A stretch of DNA of 64,000 nt from Mycobacterium sp. SM1. Lineage in GTDB: Bacteria; Actinomycetota; Actinomycetes; Mycobacteriales; Mycobacteriaceae. The translations under genes were made by a program, and so were the position numbers. Positions 37,701 through 46,770 of this stretch are shown one piece after another. Under the pieces are notes generated by a model, which was given only the letters and a program-made list of their open reading frames with translations, did not search any database and was not told where the DNA came from. Position 1 is the first letter of the stretch. Each line of letters starts with the position of its first letter. The DNA lies in the NCBI RefSeq assembly GCF_018361265.1, contig NZ_JAFLNH010000001.1:2024749-2088748 (forward strand), in the 5' to 3' direction.

Positions 37701-37753
37701 CGGGTCGCACTCCCGCGCGAAGAAACTCGTTGCGGCCTTGAGTATTTCGATAG
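37689..37753 (-). pseudogene. IS3-A orfA, 3' end
   Basis: Reads AIEILKAATSFFARECDPLHR then TGA (37689-37691) once joined to the 5' part across the CTATCG core. It overlaps orfB in another frame, as usual for IS3 elements. Confidence 0.82.
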
Positions 37754-37847
37754 TTATCTGAGGCCCTAAGGAGACTGTCCACGATGTAGACGACATGCCG
37801 TCTGGGGTACCGGGAAATGCGTTGTGGACTGGTTATCTTCGGTGTCT

Positions 37848-38669
37848 GTGACGTGTCCTGGGCTGCGGATGCAGCCGGTGGTGATGCCGTTCGGTGATCC
37901 GCAGTCGTGGACGCTGGTCGATCGCGATTCGGTGGTGGTGGAGCCGGTCGAGGGATTCTTGGCGCATCTGCACGCCATCGAGCGCTCACCCAACTGGGTG
38001 AAGGCCTACGCCCATGATTTGCGGGATTGGTTCGAGTTCCTCGATCAGCGCGGCGTGGTGTGGTCGCGGGTGCGGCTGGACGACGTGGGCTGGTTCGTGG
38101 CCTGGCTGCGGTTGCCAGCGTCGGCGCGGGTAGGGGATGTCGCGGTGTTGCCGAGCGCGGAGAGCGTGTGCTCGGAGGCGACGGTGAACCGGAAGCTGTC
38201 GGCGATCTCGGCGTTTTATGAGTTCCATCAGCGTCACGGCGTGGATCTGGGGGATCTGCTGACGACCTGGCAGCGGCGCACGGCGCATGGTGGGTCGTGG
38301 CGACCGTTGCTGGCGCACCTGGGGTCTCGGCCAGAACGTGCCAGGCGGATTCGGTTGCGCGCCGAGCGGCGCATCGTAGACACGTTGGGCGCGGAACAGG
38401 TCGCGGCGATCGTGGCGGCCTGTGATCGGCTGCGGGATCGGTTCCTGTTTTCCCTGCTGGCTTCCTCCGGGCTGCGGGTTGGTGAGGCATTGGGGTTGCG
38501 CCACAGCGACGTCGACGCCGCGGCTCGGCTGGTGTCGGTGGTGCCGCGGGTGAATACGAACCGGGCTCGAGCCAAGGGCGGAGGTCGGCAGGTGCCGGTG
38601 CCAGCCACGGTGATCCGGCTGTATGCGGATTACCTGCACGGAGAGTACGGCGAGTTGGACAGCGACTAG
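37848..38669 (+). pseudogene. TnpA-like recombinase of element 3, C-terminus lost
   Basis: About 273 residues (start uncertain: GTG 37848 or ATG 37869). Seen: SAM-like N-terminal domain (FLAHLHAIERSPNWVKAYAHD) and the Arg box LASSGLRVGEALGLRHSDV. It stops after GEYGELDSD where the IS1380 end begins. HxxR and the Tyr nucleophile are missing (about 80-90 residues), so it is inactive. Confidence 0.85.
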
Positions 38670-39708
38670 GCCTTAAATAAGCGAGTCGCTGCCAGCGGAT
38701 TGCAGGATTGTGCGGGAACTCGATTTGGTTTGGCGGTCGGGCGGTGTCTGGGGCGTCGATGACTGTTTTCGGATGGGTGAGCGGTCGTCGATTGGCTGGA
38801 TTATTGCTTCTGCGTGGGTTGTTCGGGTGTGAGGGCATGCGGGGACGCCGCGAGGTGCGCTGGTTTGGACAACGGAGACAGGGCTGGCGTGCTGTGGGGT
38901 GCGGCAGGGCCGTAGGCGAGTGGCGGGTGTGGGTGTCAGCCGAAGCGAGTGCGCTCAATGGTGTTGTAGGCGCTGAAGAATCGGTCCAGGCTGGGGTGGT
39001 AGCCGATGATCCGGACGGTAATGGCACGGGCGCGGCGGATGATCATGGCGGGGATGAGGATCACCTGGGTGCAAAAGCGGCGGAACTCCATGTTGATCCA
39101 GTCGCGCCGGTCGGCCTTGTGGTGCAGCATCATCGCAAACCAGGACTTGATGTTCCAGGCCAGGGCGGCGATGACCATGTGGGCCCAGTTGGAGACCAGG
39201 TCATAAAGCGGCACCCGCAGCGCGTTGACACCGTTTTTCAGCTGCTCGATGACGTTTTCCTGGTCGCAGCGGTCGTTGGCGCAGGCCACGACCTGCGCGG
39301 GGGTCAGATCGGTGCGGGTGGTGATGTAGAAGAAGTAGCGGACCTCGTCGATGAGCGCCTGCTCACCGCGGGTCTTGCTGATGTTCTTGCGCAGCGCGAT
39401 CACCCGGTAGGGTCGGCCACACTTGCCGGGCTGGTAGGTGAACTCGGCGACATCCTCGCCGTTGAGTTCAAGGTTGACATAGCCGCGTTCAGCGACGATG
39501 CGCCGCTTGTGGTTGGGCTCGCGCCGGCGCTGCTGCCCGCTGCGCGGCGGCGCGGCTGCGGGCCGCTGCAGCGGTGTCCAGCAGGCCTCGGCCAGCGCCT
39601 CGGCGCGCGAGCGCAGCGCGGCACTGGCGTCCATGCCGAACACGAAGTCGACCTGCTTGGCCCATCGGTCGAAGTGCGCGGTCAACGAGAAGTCGGTGTC
39701 CCCGCGCA
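38669..39708 (-). mobile_element. IS1380-family element, right half
   Basis: The right end reads GCCTTAAATAAGCGAGTCGC from about 38669, next to CTAG (38665-38668); compare TCCCTCAGTAAGCGTGTCGG of element A, also next to CTAG. The other side stops at 39708 within the transposase. It shares 84 bp (39625-39708) with the end of the left half at 20237-20320. Confidence 0.8.
38939..39708 (-). pseudogene. IS1380 transposase, C-terminal half
   Basis: Starts mid-protein at RGDTDFSLTAHFDRWAKQV, which includes the second catalytic Asp, and runs to the native C-terminus (NTIERTRFG) at 38939. Seen: the catalytic Glu region NDRCDQENVIEQLKNGV and the basic tail. Its N-terminal half is absent here. The deletion that removed it also took the end of tnpA and the start of tnpB of element 3. 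Confidence 0.87.
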
Positions 39709-41584
39709 GTGGACGCCGCAGGTGGCTGGCACACCGGCGGCGGTGTGCGCCATCCCGGGGTGCGCGTTGTGGGCCGAACTGGACGCCGGCTGGTGTCATT
39801 CCCACCACAGGCGGTGGCGGGGCCGTGGTCGCCCGTCGACGGCGGAGTTCATCGCCTACTGCGCCAGCTACGGCGAGGACCGCTTCGACTTGCTGGCGTT
39901 GGCGCCGCAGTTGCGGCTGGAGATCGGCTACGCGCTGCAATGCCGGGTCGATGCGAACCGGACCCGCACCACGCCGCGATCGATTAAGCCGCTGCTGGAC
40001 CACTTGTCGGCAACCGGGGCCGAGTCACTGCTGGTGCGTCCGCTCGATGACTGGCTGGCCGGGCTGCCGGCAGCGGCCGCGCTGCACACGCCGCGCGCGT
40101 TCCTCGCCTATGCGATCGAGTGCCTGCTCGACCTGCGCGACGGGACCGGCTGGGACAGCGAATACCAGCGTGACGTGTGGCGGCCGCGGCGGCTGGGTGT
40201 TTCCGGTCATGACGGGGCACGCCTGGATTTCACCGCGGTGCAACCACCGTGGTTGCGAGAGCTGGTCAAGCGGTGGTGTCGCTGGCGAATGTCGTGCGGG
40301 GTCGGGCTGGGGCAGCTGCGCCGGGACCGCATTGCGCTGGTGCGGTTGTCGCGGCTGACCCCGGGATTGGTGAGCTCGCCCGGCCCGAATGTGCTCGACC
40401 GGGCGGCGTTGGAGGCCTATCTGGCCCGACTCGCGGTCGAAATCCCGCACCCGAAGACCCGCAGCACCGACATCGGCTGCGTGACGGGGTTTCTTTATGC
40501 CGTCCGCCAGCACCGGTGGGCATCGCTGCCGGCTGAGGCGCAGCTGTATCCCAGCGACCCTCCCCGCCGCGACGAGACGCCGGCACCGCGGGCGATTCCT
40601 GAGTTCGTCATGGCCCAGCTGGAAAACGTCGCCAATCTCGACCGGATCGCTGACCCGCGGATCCGGCTGCTGGTAGAGGTCCTTATCCGCACGGGACTGC
40701 GCATCGGCGACGCCACCCGGCTTCAGATGGACTGTCTGGTGCGCGACCCGCGGGGCGCGGTGTATTTGCGCTACCGCAATCACAAGCTGCGCCGCGAGGC
40801 GGTGGTGCCCATCGACGACGAACTGGCCACCATGATCCAGGAGCAGCAGGCGCGCACCCGGCAGCGGTTCCCGACCACTGGCGTGCTGTTGCCGCGCAGC
40901 AGCGCCAACCCCGACGGCCACCTGCCCATTCCGACCGCGACGTTCCACATTCAGCTCGGGCAGTGGCTCGAAAAGTGCGGCGTTACAGACGAACTCGGTC
41001 AGAAAGTGCATGTGACCGCTCACCAGTTCCGGCACACCGCGGCCACTCGGTGGATCGACCATGACGTGCCGCAAGAAGTGGTCCGACGGCTGCTTCACCA
41101 CACCAGCCACACCATGACGGCTGTCTATGCCCGCTTGGCCGACAGCACCATTCGCGAGCAGTGGGAACGCGCCCAGAAGGTCAACATCCGTGGTGAGCCC
41201 GTCGACACCATGCTCGACGGACCGCTCGCCGATGCCGAGTGGATGAAACAGAACCTTGCCCGCGCGAAAATCGCGCTGCCCACCGGCTATTGCGGCCTGC
41301 CGCTACAGAAATCGTGTCCGCATGCCAACGCATGCCTGACTTGCCCACTGTTCGTCACGACCGCCGAATTCCTGCCCCAGCACCGCAAACAGCTCGACGA
41401 CACCCGCGCGCTGATCACCCGCGCCGAGGCCGACGGCCATACCCGCCTGGCCGAGATGAACCGCACGCTCGAAACCAACCTGCTCACCATCATCACCGCC
41501 CTGGAAGCCGACCAACACGACTGCCGGTGCGCCGCGCCGGACAGCGGAACATGTTGCGGGAAGGACTCCTCCGATGCGCCGTGA
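39709..41584 (+). pseudogene. TnpB-like recombinase of element 3, N-terminus lost
   Basis: About 624 residues from the IS1380 junction. Seen: AVCAIPGCALWAELDAGWCHSH, a Cys/His cluster near the beginning; the Arg box RTGLRIGDATRLQMD; HQFRHTAATRW; LLHHTSHTMTAVYARLAD with the Tyr; and a C-terminal Cys cluster (CGLPLQKSCPHANACLTC). No own start codon at the junction, so probably not expressed. It overlaps tnpC by 11 bp. Confidence 0.85.
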
Positions 41585-42032
41585 CAACAGCCACCACCTC
41601 ATCGCCGCTGCCCAACGCCGTCGCGCCGACACCCTCCAACGCGCTCGACAAGCCCTACAGGAACTCGACGAAACCGGCCAGCGACACACCATCACGCAGA
41701 TCGCCGCCCACGCTGGCGTCTCCCGCTCATGGCTGTATGCCCAACCCGAACTGCGCGACCAACTCCGCCGATTGACCACCATATCGGAGACGACGTCGTC
41801 GGCACCTGCCCGGATCGAACCCGGTTCCGACGCCTCGCTGCGCCAACGCCTCACACTCGCACACGAACGCATTCGCGAACTCGACGACGAAACCCGCCAA
41901 CTGCGCAACCAGATCGCACGCCTGCACGGACAACTCCGCGCCAACCGCATCGCCGCCACCCGCGTAACGGACACCGTCCACGACACAAACGCCCAGCTCA
42001 CGACGCTAAACAGTCGACCCAGCCCAAGATAA
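41574..42032 (+). CDS. TnpC-like accessory protein (DUF6262 type)
   Basis: 152 residues from ATG 41574, overlapping the tnpB stop. Seen: an N-terminal helical region, a helix-turn-helix-like segment (TITQIAAHAGVSRSWLYAQPEL), then a long coiled coil (about residues 85-125, RERIRELDDETRQLRNQIARL-like heptads) and a Thr-rich tail. TnpC of Tn554 affects orientation and efficiency of transposition. Its stop TAA (42030-42032) lies inside the terminal repeat of element 3. Confidence 0.82.
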   Translation: MRRDNSHHLIAAAQRRRADTLQRARQALQELDETGQRHTITQIAAHAGVSRSWLYAQPELRDQLRRLTTISETTSSAPARIEPGSDASLRQRLTLAHERIRELDDETRQLRNQIARLHGQLRANRIAATRVTDTVHDTNAQLTTLNSRPSPR

Positions 42033-42033
42033 C

Positions 42034-42285
42034 GATAGCCTGCTCAAGCTCCCGGTTCTTCTTACGCAGCTCACGCAGCTCGCGGATTTCCTCGGTGGCG
42101 ACCCCCGCTGCTTCACCGGCGTCGATCTCGGCTTGACGCACCCACTTGCGTAGCGTCTCGCTATGCATCCCCAGCCGGCCGGAGATCGCCTTGAGCGCCG
42201 CCCACTCTGAGTCGTAGTCGTCGCGGTGTTCGCGCACCAACCGCACGGCCCTGGCCTTGGTGTTCTCGTCGTACTTGCTCGGCAT
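42034..42285 (-). pseudogene. IS3-A orfA, 5' part
   Basis: From ATG 42285 (MPSKYDENTKARAVRLV), about 84 codons. Seen: helix-turn-helix (LKAISGRLGMHSETLRKWVRQ) and a leucine-zipper region (ELRELRKKNRELEQAI), interrupted at the CTATCG core by element 3; after the junction the frame reads a few foreign codons. Confidence 0.86.
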
Positions 42286-42329
42286 CGCGCCATCCTTCCC
42301 AACAAAGGAAGTGCGCATAAAACCGGGGA

Positions 42330-42500
42330 CGGTTCGGTCCGCGTGCCCAGTTCCGGGCGGGAGCGCGGTCATAAACGTCGTCGCGCAAAACGCCCGTGCA
42401 ACTCGTCGCGGCCAGGATGCCCGGAATGGGTTCGGCCCAGTCGGCGAACTTGTCCTGCAGGTAGTCGAACTCGCCTTGGGTGGTGGCGAGTCCCCGATAC
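42330..42500 (-). pseudogene. FAD-dependent monooxygenase, middle fragment
   Basis: A minus-strand frame reads YRGLATTQGEFDYLQDKF, ADWAEPIPGILAATS and RDDVYDRAPARNWARG, the stretch that precedes the GDAAHPM motif in class A flavin monooxygenases. It is bounded by IS3-A (42329) and IS3-C (about 42501). It joins the 3' fragment at 30988 and the 5' fragment at 45480-45715. Confidence 0.75.
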
Positions 42501-42542
42501 TGAGTCCACCCGGTTCTAGAGTCGGGTTTTGTTGTTCTGGAT

Positions 42543-43382
42543 TCAGTTGATTTCGCAGGCCACAGGGGTGTGGGTGTGGCTGCATCGGGCAGCGTACTCG
42601 GCCGGGGTGAGGTAGCCCAGTGCGGAGTGACGGTGCCGGTGATTATGTTCGTGCTTGAAGTCGCCGATGACTACTCGGGCCTCCAGCAGGTTGGTCCAGT
42701 GGTTGCGGTTGAGGCACTCCTTCCTGAGCCTGCTGTTGAACGATTCGATGTAGGCGTTGTCCCACGGCGCGCCGGGTGGAATGTAGGACAATCCGACTGT
42801 GCCGTCACAAAACTGTTGCAGCGCTTGTGAAATCATCTCCGGGCCGTTGTCCATGCGCAGCACCAGCGGCGGTCCACCGGCGGTGGCGAACACCCGCTCG
42901 AGTTCATCGACGAGACGCTCGCCGGTGATCGAGCGCTCCACGATGTTCAGCAGCGATTCGCGGGTGTGCTCGTCGACCATCGACGCGATCTTGACGGCCT
43001 TGCCGTCGATGGTGGAGTCGAACTGAAAATCCAGCGCCCACACGACCTTGGGTGCGTCCGCGACGACCTGCGGCGCCGACGACACCCCCGCGCGCTTACG
43101 CGGCGAATGCGCCCGCCGCTGCAGTCCTTCCTCACGCCACAGCCGGTGGACCTTCTTTTTGTTGACCTCACGGCCCTCATCGTGGCGCAACGCCGCCCAG
43201 GCGCGCCGAAACCCATGGCACGGATGTTTGGTGGCATAGGCGCGCAGCCAGGCCCACAGATCGGCATCCGGGTCGGCCGGGGTCTGCGCGACCGGAGTGC
43301 GCCGGTAGGTAGAACGAGCCAGCCCAGCCGCCTTGCACGCCAACCGCTCCGACATGCTCAACACCTCTTTGAGCATGTCCAC
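42543..43382 (-). CDS. IS3-C orfB transposase
   Basis: 279 residues. Seen: YGFRRAW-like segment (HPCGH replaced by HPCHGFRRAWAAL), HRLWREEGLQ, the rve core with the first Asp in VVWALDFQFDSTIDG, the second in LVLRMDNGPEMIS, and the Glu in NAYIESFNSRLRKE, ending HRHRHSALGYLTPAEYA. It belongs to the IS3-family group with a DFQFD-type core. Made as an OrfAB fusion by frameshift with orfA, probably intact. Confidence 0.92.
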   Translation of the reverse strand: MDMLKEVLSMSERLACKAAGLARSTYRRTPVAQTPADPDADLWAWLRAYATKHPCHGFRRAWAALRHDEGREVNKKKVHRLWREEGLQRRAHSPRKRAGVSSAPQVVADAPKVVWALDFQFDSTIDGKAVKIASMVDEHTRESLLNIVERSITGERLVDELERVFATAGGPPLVLRMDNGPEMISQALQQFCDGTVGLSYIPPGAPWDNAYIESFNSRLRKECLNRNHWTNLLEARVVIGDFKHEHNHRHRHSALGYLTPAEYAARCSHTHTPVACEIN

Positions 43383-43405
43383 GGCGCGACGCTTGGCGGC
43401 CGGGC

Positions 43406-43702
43406 TCAGAATTTTCCCTTCGCAACCTCCCGCAACGCATCCTTTTCCAACTCCGCCTCGGCCAGCAGCCGCTTCAACCTCGCGTTCTGCTCCCGCAACG
43501 CCTTGAGCTGCCTGGCGGCATTGATATCCATCCCGCCATAGGTGCGCCGCCAGTTATACAGCGTCGCCGGCGACACCTCCAGCTCGGCGGCGATCTCCTC
43601 ACCGGTCTTGCCTGCCGCCCCCAGCTCATCCGCACGGCGCAGCTTGCGCACGATGTCCTCCGCGGAATGCCGCTTCCGACCAGCCATGCCTGGATTTTTC
43701 AT
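43406..43702 (-). CDS. IS3-C orfA, helix-turn-helix protein
   Basis: 98 residues (or 94 from an internal ATG). Seen: KRHSAEDIVRKLRRADELG, a helix-turn-helix ending ATLYNWRRTYGGMD, and a leucine-zipper tail (LKALREQNARLKRLLAEAEL). Normal for an IS3 OrfA. Confidence 0.9.
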   Translation of the reverse strand: MKNPGMAGRKRHSAEDIVRKLRRADELGAAGKTGEEIAAELEVSPATLYNWRRTYGGMDINAARQLKALREQNARLKRLLAEAELEKDALREVAKGKF

Positions 43703-43736
43703 CGAATGTGGGGCTCGGGGGTGTCGCTAACGTGAA

Positions 43737-43801
43737 AGGTGCACTACCGCAAGGATAATCGGAGTGTTCGAGGCTCGGTTATCCAGGATGGGAGTGCACC
43801 T
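43737..43801 (+). promoter_or_regulatory. Inverted repeat before the IS1380-C transposase
   Basis: AGGTGCACT (43737-43745) pairs with AGTGCACCT (43793-43801). A nested GGATAA/TTATCC pair (43753-43758, 43779-43784) would extend the stem. The distal arm ends 5 nt before the ATG at 43807. Confidence 0.58.
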
Positions 43802-43806
43802 GTCAG

Positions 43807-45204
43807 ATGCAGGATACTACGGGTTGGTCGAAGAATGTCCGAGTTGAGGTCCGTGGCGACGACGTGGTCGGGCACGCCGGTAACGTGATACCCCGGTTGC
43901 TGGCCGACAATCTGGGTTTGACCAGCGGTTTGTCGTCGGTGCTGTCGCGCGCAGAAGTCACCCACGACCGAGGCGCGGTGTTGCGCGATGTGGCGGTATC
44001 GATCGCGGGCGGCGCACAGAACCTGGCCGGCACCGCGGTGCTGCGCGATCAGCACCGGTTGTTTGAGGCGGTGGCGTCGGTTCCGACGATGTGGCGGTCC
44101 CTGGGCGAGATCGACAAGCAGAGCATCACCGAGGTCACGGCCGTGCGCAACAAGGTCCGCTCTCGGGTGTGGGAGGCGATCGAGGCCCGCCACGGTGCGA
44201 TCCCGGCTTCGCAGACCTGCTCTGGGGACCTCGGGGACACGATCGTGATCCGCATCGACGCCTCGCTGATTTAGTCGCACAGCGATAAGCAGCACGCCGC
44301 AGGCAATGTCAAAGGCGGGTTTGGCTTTCACCCGCTGTTGGCGTGGTGTGACAACACCGGCGAACTGCTGGCGGTGATCGCCCGTCCCGGCAACGCCGGC
44401 TCGAACACCGCGGCCGATCATATCGCGATCATCGACGCCGCGATCGCGGCGATCCCGGCCACGTGGCGCCGCAAGTTGCTGGTCACCATCGACGGCGCGG
44501 GTTCAAGCCACGCCGTCGTCGAACACCTGGAGAAACTCAATGCCCGGCCGGGGATGTCGGTGGGCTACTCGGTCGGATTCGACCTCGATGAGCGGGTCCG
44601 GGTCGCGATCGGCCAGATGCCCGATGCGGGATGGCAAGCCGCGCTGGATGCCACCGGGGCGGCCCGCGACGACGCCCAGGTCGCCGAGTTGACCGGGCTG
44701 CTGCGCCACAGCACCGGAGGGGATCAGCTGGTCGGCTGGCCGGCCGGCATGCGCGTCCTGGTGCGGCGCGAAGAAATCGAACACGGCACCCAGTTGTCAT
44801 TGTTCGAGCAGCTGGCCGGCTACCGCTACCAGGTCCTCGCCACCTCGACTGCCGTGGACAACCCCAGCGACTAGAAGCCCGCCACCGCGTCCACGCCCGG
44901 GTGGAGGGCTTCATCCGCACCGGCAAAGACACCGGCCTGGCCCGCTGGCCCTCACACTCGTTCGCCATCAACACCGCTTGGGTCACCGCCGTCGCGATCG
45001 CCATCGACCTGCTGTGCTGGATGCCACTGCTACTGCTGGACGGCCCACTGGCCAAAGCCGAACCCGCCACCCTGCGCTACCGGCTGCTGCACGCCGCGGC
45101 CCGGCTGATCAAAAGATCCCGCTACCTGATCCTGCGGATCCCCCAAACCTGGCCCTGGGCAAAAGAATTCGCCGACGCCCTCAACAGGGTCCGCGCCATA
45201 CCCT
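43807..45204 (+). pseudogene. IS1380-C transposase with stop codon and frameshift
   Basis: Starts ATG 43807 (MQDTTGWSKNVRVEV). It runs to an in-frame TAG at 44272-44274 inside the first catalytic region (IRIDASLI-stop-SHSDKQHAAGN). It resumes as GGFGFHPLLAWCDNTGELL and KLLVTIDGAGSSHAVVEHL to a stop at 44872. A frameshift near 44865-44875 then leads to EARHRVHARVEGFIRTGKD and the C-terminus ending NRVRAIP. Inactive, but less decayed than IS1380-B. Confidence 0.87.
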
Positions 45205-45479
45205 GACCCACAGGCCCCTGTGCCCGCTCGACCCCAAAAAAGGAGTAACCACCCCCGGGATAAAGGACCCGGCGTCACCGCACGACACGCGGCGCCGCCG
45301 CCTACCCCCAACCTCAAAACCTCGACAAAGCTGCCACCCCGCAGACCGCCACAGCAGAACCCGGGCCACCGTGAAATTCTGAGGCATGTGTTTCATCGTC
45401 CCTTCCAGCCCCATCCACGGGGGCCACAGGACTCTAAAACAAGGCGGACTCATTCACCGGGAACATCCCAGGTGGTGAG
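45205..45479. other. Right flank of IS1380-C, no gene
   Basis: Non-coding; holds the right end of the IS1380 element (position not resolved) and the junction to the monooxygenase fragment. Confidence 0.4.
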
Positions 45480-45715
45480 CAACTGCCTTCGGGCGCGCGT
45501 TGGGTCGAGAACCAATACGTCGAATTCGGCCCCACCGGGACATGACCAAATTCGACGCCAGGCCCTAACGTCTCGCCGGCCAGCTGCGGATCTAGGGCAT
45601 AGTGGGCGATACCCCGCCGGGCGGTGTAGCCGGCATAACGGCGGTTCAGCGGACCATTAAGGTGGCGCGCCACTACCGAATGGGTATCATCCGTGGCCGC
45701 TGCCGCCGTAGTTTC
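45480..45715 (-). pseudogene. FAD-dependent monooxygenase, 5'-middle fragment
   Basis: The minus-strand frame reads HSVVARHLNGPLNRRYAGYT, ARRGIAHYALDPQL and GVEFGHVPVGPNSTYWFST, followed by QRAPEG, then foreign codons. This is the segment after the GADG motif in class A flavin monooxygenases (GADGxHSxVR). The FAD-binding N-terminus should lie at 45716-45961 but is not readable in one frame. Confidence 0.78.
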
Positions 45716-45961
45716 GGGTTATATCGGGCCGGCGTTTGACGCGGAACGGTTCCAGCGGGTTGTGGTGCGCACGTTTGCGCGCCCACATGGCCACTGCTGC
45801 TGCACCGGATTGACCGGTGGCCCGCGCAGGAGCATCTGCTATCAAGGGCAGCACCGGAACTCCACCGCGATTACATGCGCGCATCGGCTGGCACCTGTCA
45901 CCGCTCGCGGAGCCTGGTCCGCATAGCGCCGCCAGCGGCCCGAATTCGCTCACAGTCTTCA
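45716..45961. other. Decayed N-terminal region of the monooxygenase gene
   Basis: Probably the degenerate 5' end of the monooxygenase. No intact frame and no GxGxxG motif that I can see. Confidence 0.35.
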
Positions 45962-46723
45962 CTATCTGGGTGCCATGCGGATGGCGCCGTCGAGACGGAT
46001 GACCTCGCCGTTGAGCATCGGGTTCTCGATAATGTGCACAGCCAGCGCGGCGTACTCGTCGGGTCTGCCCAGCCGGCTAGGGTGCGGCACCTGTTTGCCC
46101 AGCGACTCCTTGGCTGGCTCGGGAAGGCTGGCCAGCAGCGGGGTGTCGAACAGGCCCGGCGCTATCGTCATGACCCGGATGCCTTTGCTGGCCAGGTCCC
46201 GAGCGATCGGAAGTGTCATACCGACCACCCCGCCCTTGGACGCCGAGTAGGCGGCCTGGCCGATTTGGCCGTCGAACGCTGCCACCGAAGCGGTGTTGAT
46301 GATGACACCGCGCTCCTCTCCGTCCGGGCCGACCGGTTCGGTCTTGGCGATCCGCTGGGCGCCGAGCCGCAGCACGTTGAACGTGCCGATCAGATTGACG
46401 TCGACGATCTTGCGGAACGCGTCGAGCGGGAACACGCCGTCCTTGCTCAGAACGCGAATGGCGTTGCCGGTGCCGGCGCAGTTCACTACAATCCGCAGCG
46501 GGCCCAGCGATTCGGCGATATCGAGGGCGCCGTTCACCGCTTTCTCGTCGGTGACATCGGCGGACGTGAACCGCGTCCGGTCGCCGAGTTCGCGGACCAC
46601 GTCAGAGCCCTTGAGGTCCAACACGACGACTTGAGCGCCGGCGTCCAGCAGTCGCCGGGTGGTAGCCAGGCCGAGGCCCGACGCGCCACCGGTGACGAGT
46701 GCTACGCTATCTTCGATCTCCAC
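45962..46723 (-). CDS. 3-hydroxyacyl-CoA-type short-chain dehydrogenase
   Basis: 253 residues. Seen: [15 protein letters not shown] (cofactor loop, about residue 12), NCAGTGNA (about 82), INTASVAAF and catalytic YSASKGG (Tyr about 157). This resembles the HSD17B10-type group that oxidises 3-hydroxyacyl-CoA or steroid substrates. It lies 47 bp downstream of an Mcr homologue on the same strand, matching the Rv1143-Rv1144 pair, which suggests a joint role in branched-chain or sterol side-chain beta-oxidation. Confidence 0.9.
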   Translation of the reverse strand: MEIEDSVALVTGGASGLGLATTRRLLDAGAQVVVLDLKGSDVVRELGDRTRFTSADVTDEKAVNGALDIAESLGPLRIVVNCAGTGNAIRVLSKDGVFPLDAFRKIVDVNLIGTFNVLRLGAQRIAKTEPVGPDGEERGVIINTASVAAFDGQIGQAAYSASKGGVVGMTLPIARDLASKGIRVMTIAPGLFDTPLLASLPEPAKESLGKQVPHPSRLGRPDEYAALAVHIIENPMLNGEVIRLDGAIRMAPR

Positions 46724-46770
46724 TCGGAACTTTCCTTTCCGTCGTGGCCCGCTCCGATAGTGGTGCCAAC

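Larger units (their letters stand above)
37754..42033 (+). mobile_element. Tn554-like element 3 (tnpA-tnpB-tnpC), internally damaged
   Basis: Ends TTATCTGAGGCCC (37754) and, on the minus strand, TTATCTTGGGCTG (42033), an imperfect inverted repeat. A 6-bp CGATAG flanks both sides (37748-37753 and 42034-42039), like the 6-bp core of Tn554. Removing the element leaves orfA of IS3-A in frame (EQAIEILKAATSFF). It contains three recombinase-type genes and an IS1380 half with a deletion. Confidence 0.88.
30989..42329 (-). mobile_element. IS3-family element IS3-A, inflated to 11.3 kb by two nested transposons
   Basis: The ends are imperfect inverted repeats: TCCCCGGTTTCATGCACACC from 30989, and TCCCCGGTTTTATGCGCACT on the minus strand from 42329. 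Without inserts the element would be about 1.35 kb. orfA lies at 42285-42034 plus 37753-37689, orfB at about 37700-36838 plus 31119-31012. Inserts are element 3 (37754-42033) in orfA and element 2 (31122-36837) in orfB. It splits the FAD monooxygenase. Confidence 0.88.
42501..43730 (-). mobile_element. IS3-family element IS3-C
   Basis: Carries orfA and orfB on the minus strand. The ends are approximate; I could not align convincing terminal repeats. It sits between two monooxygenase fragments together with IS1380-C. Confidence 0.7.

Noticed and set aside
36700..39027. A 775-codon reverse frame covering IS3-A orfB
   Set aside because: Its first half is antisense to the element 3 recombinase and the end enters element 2. 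Only 36838-37700 has transposase motifs.
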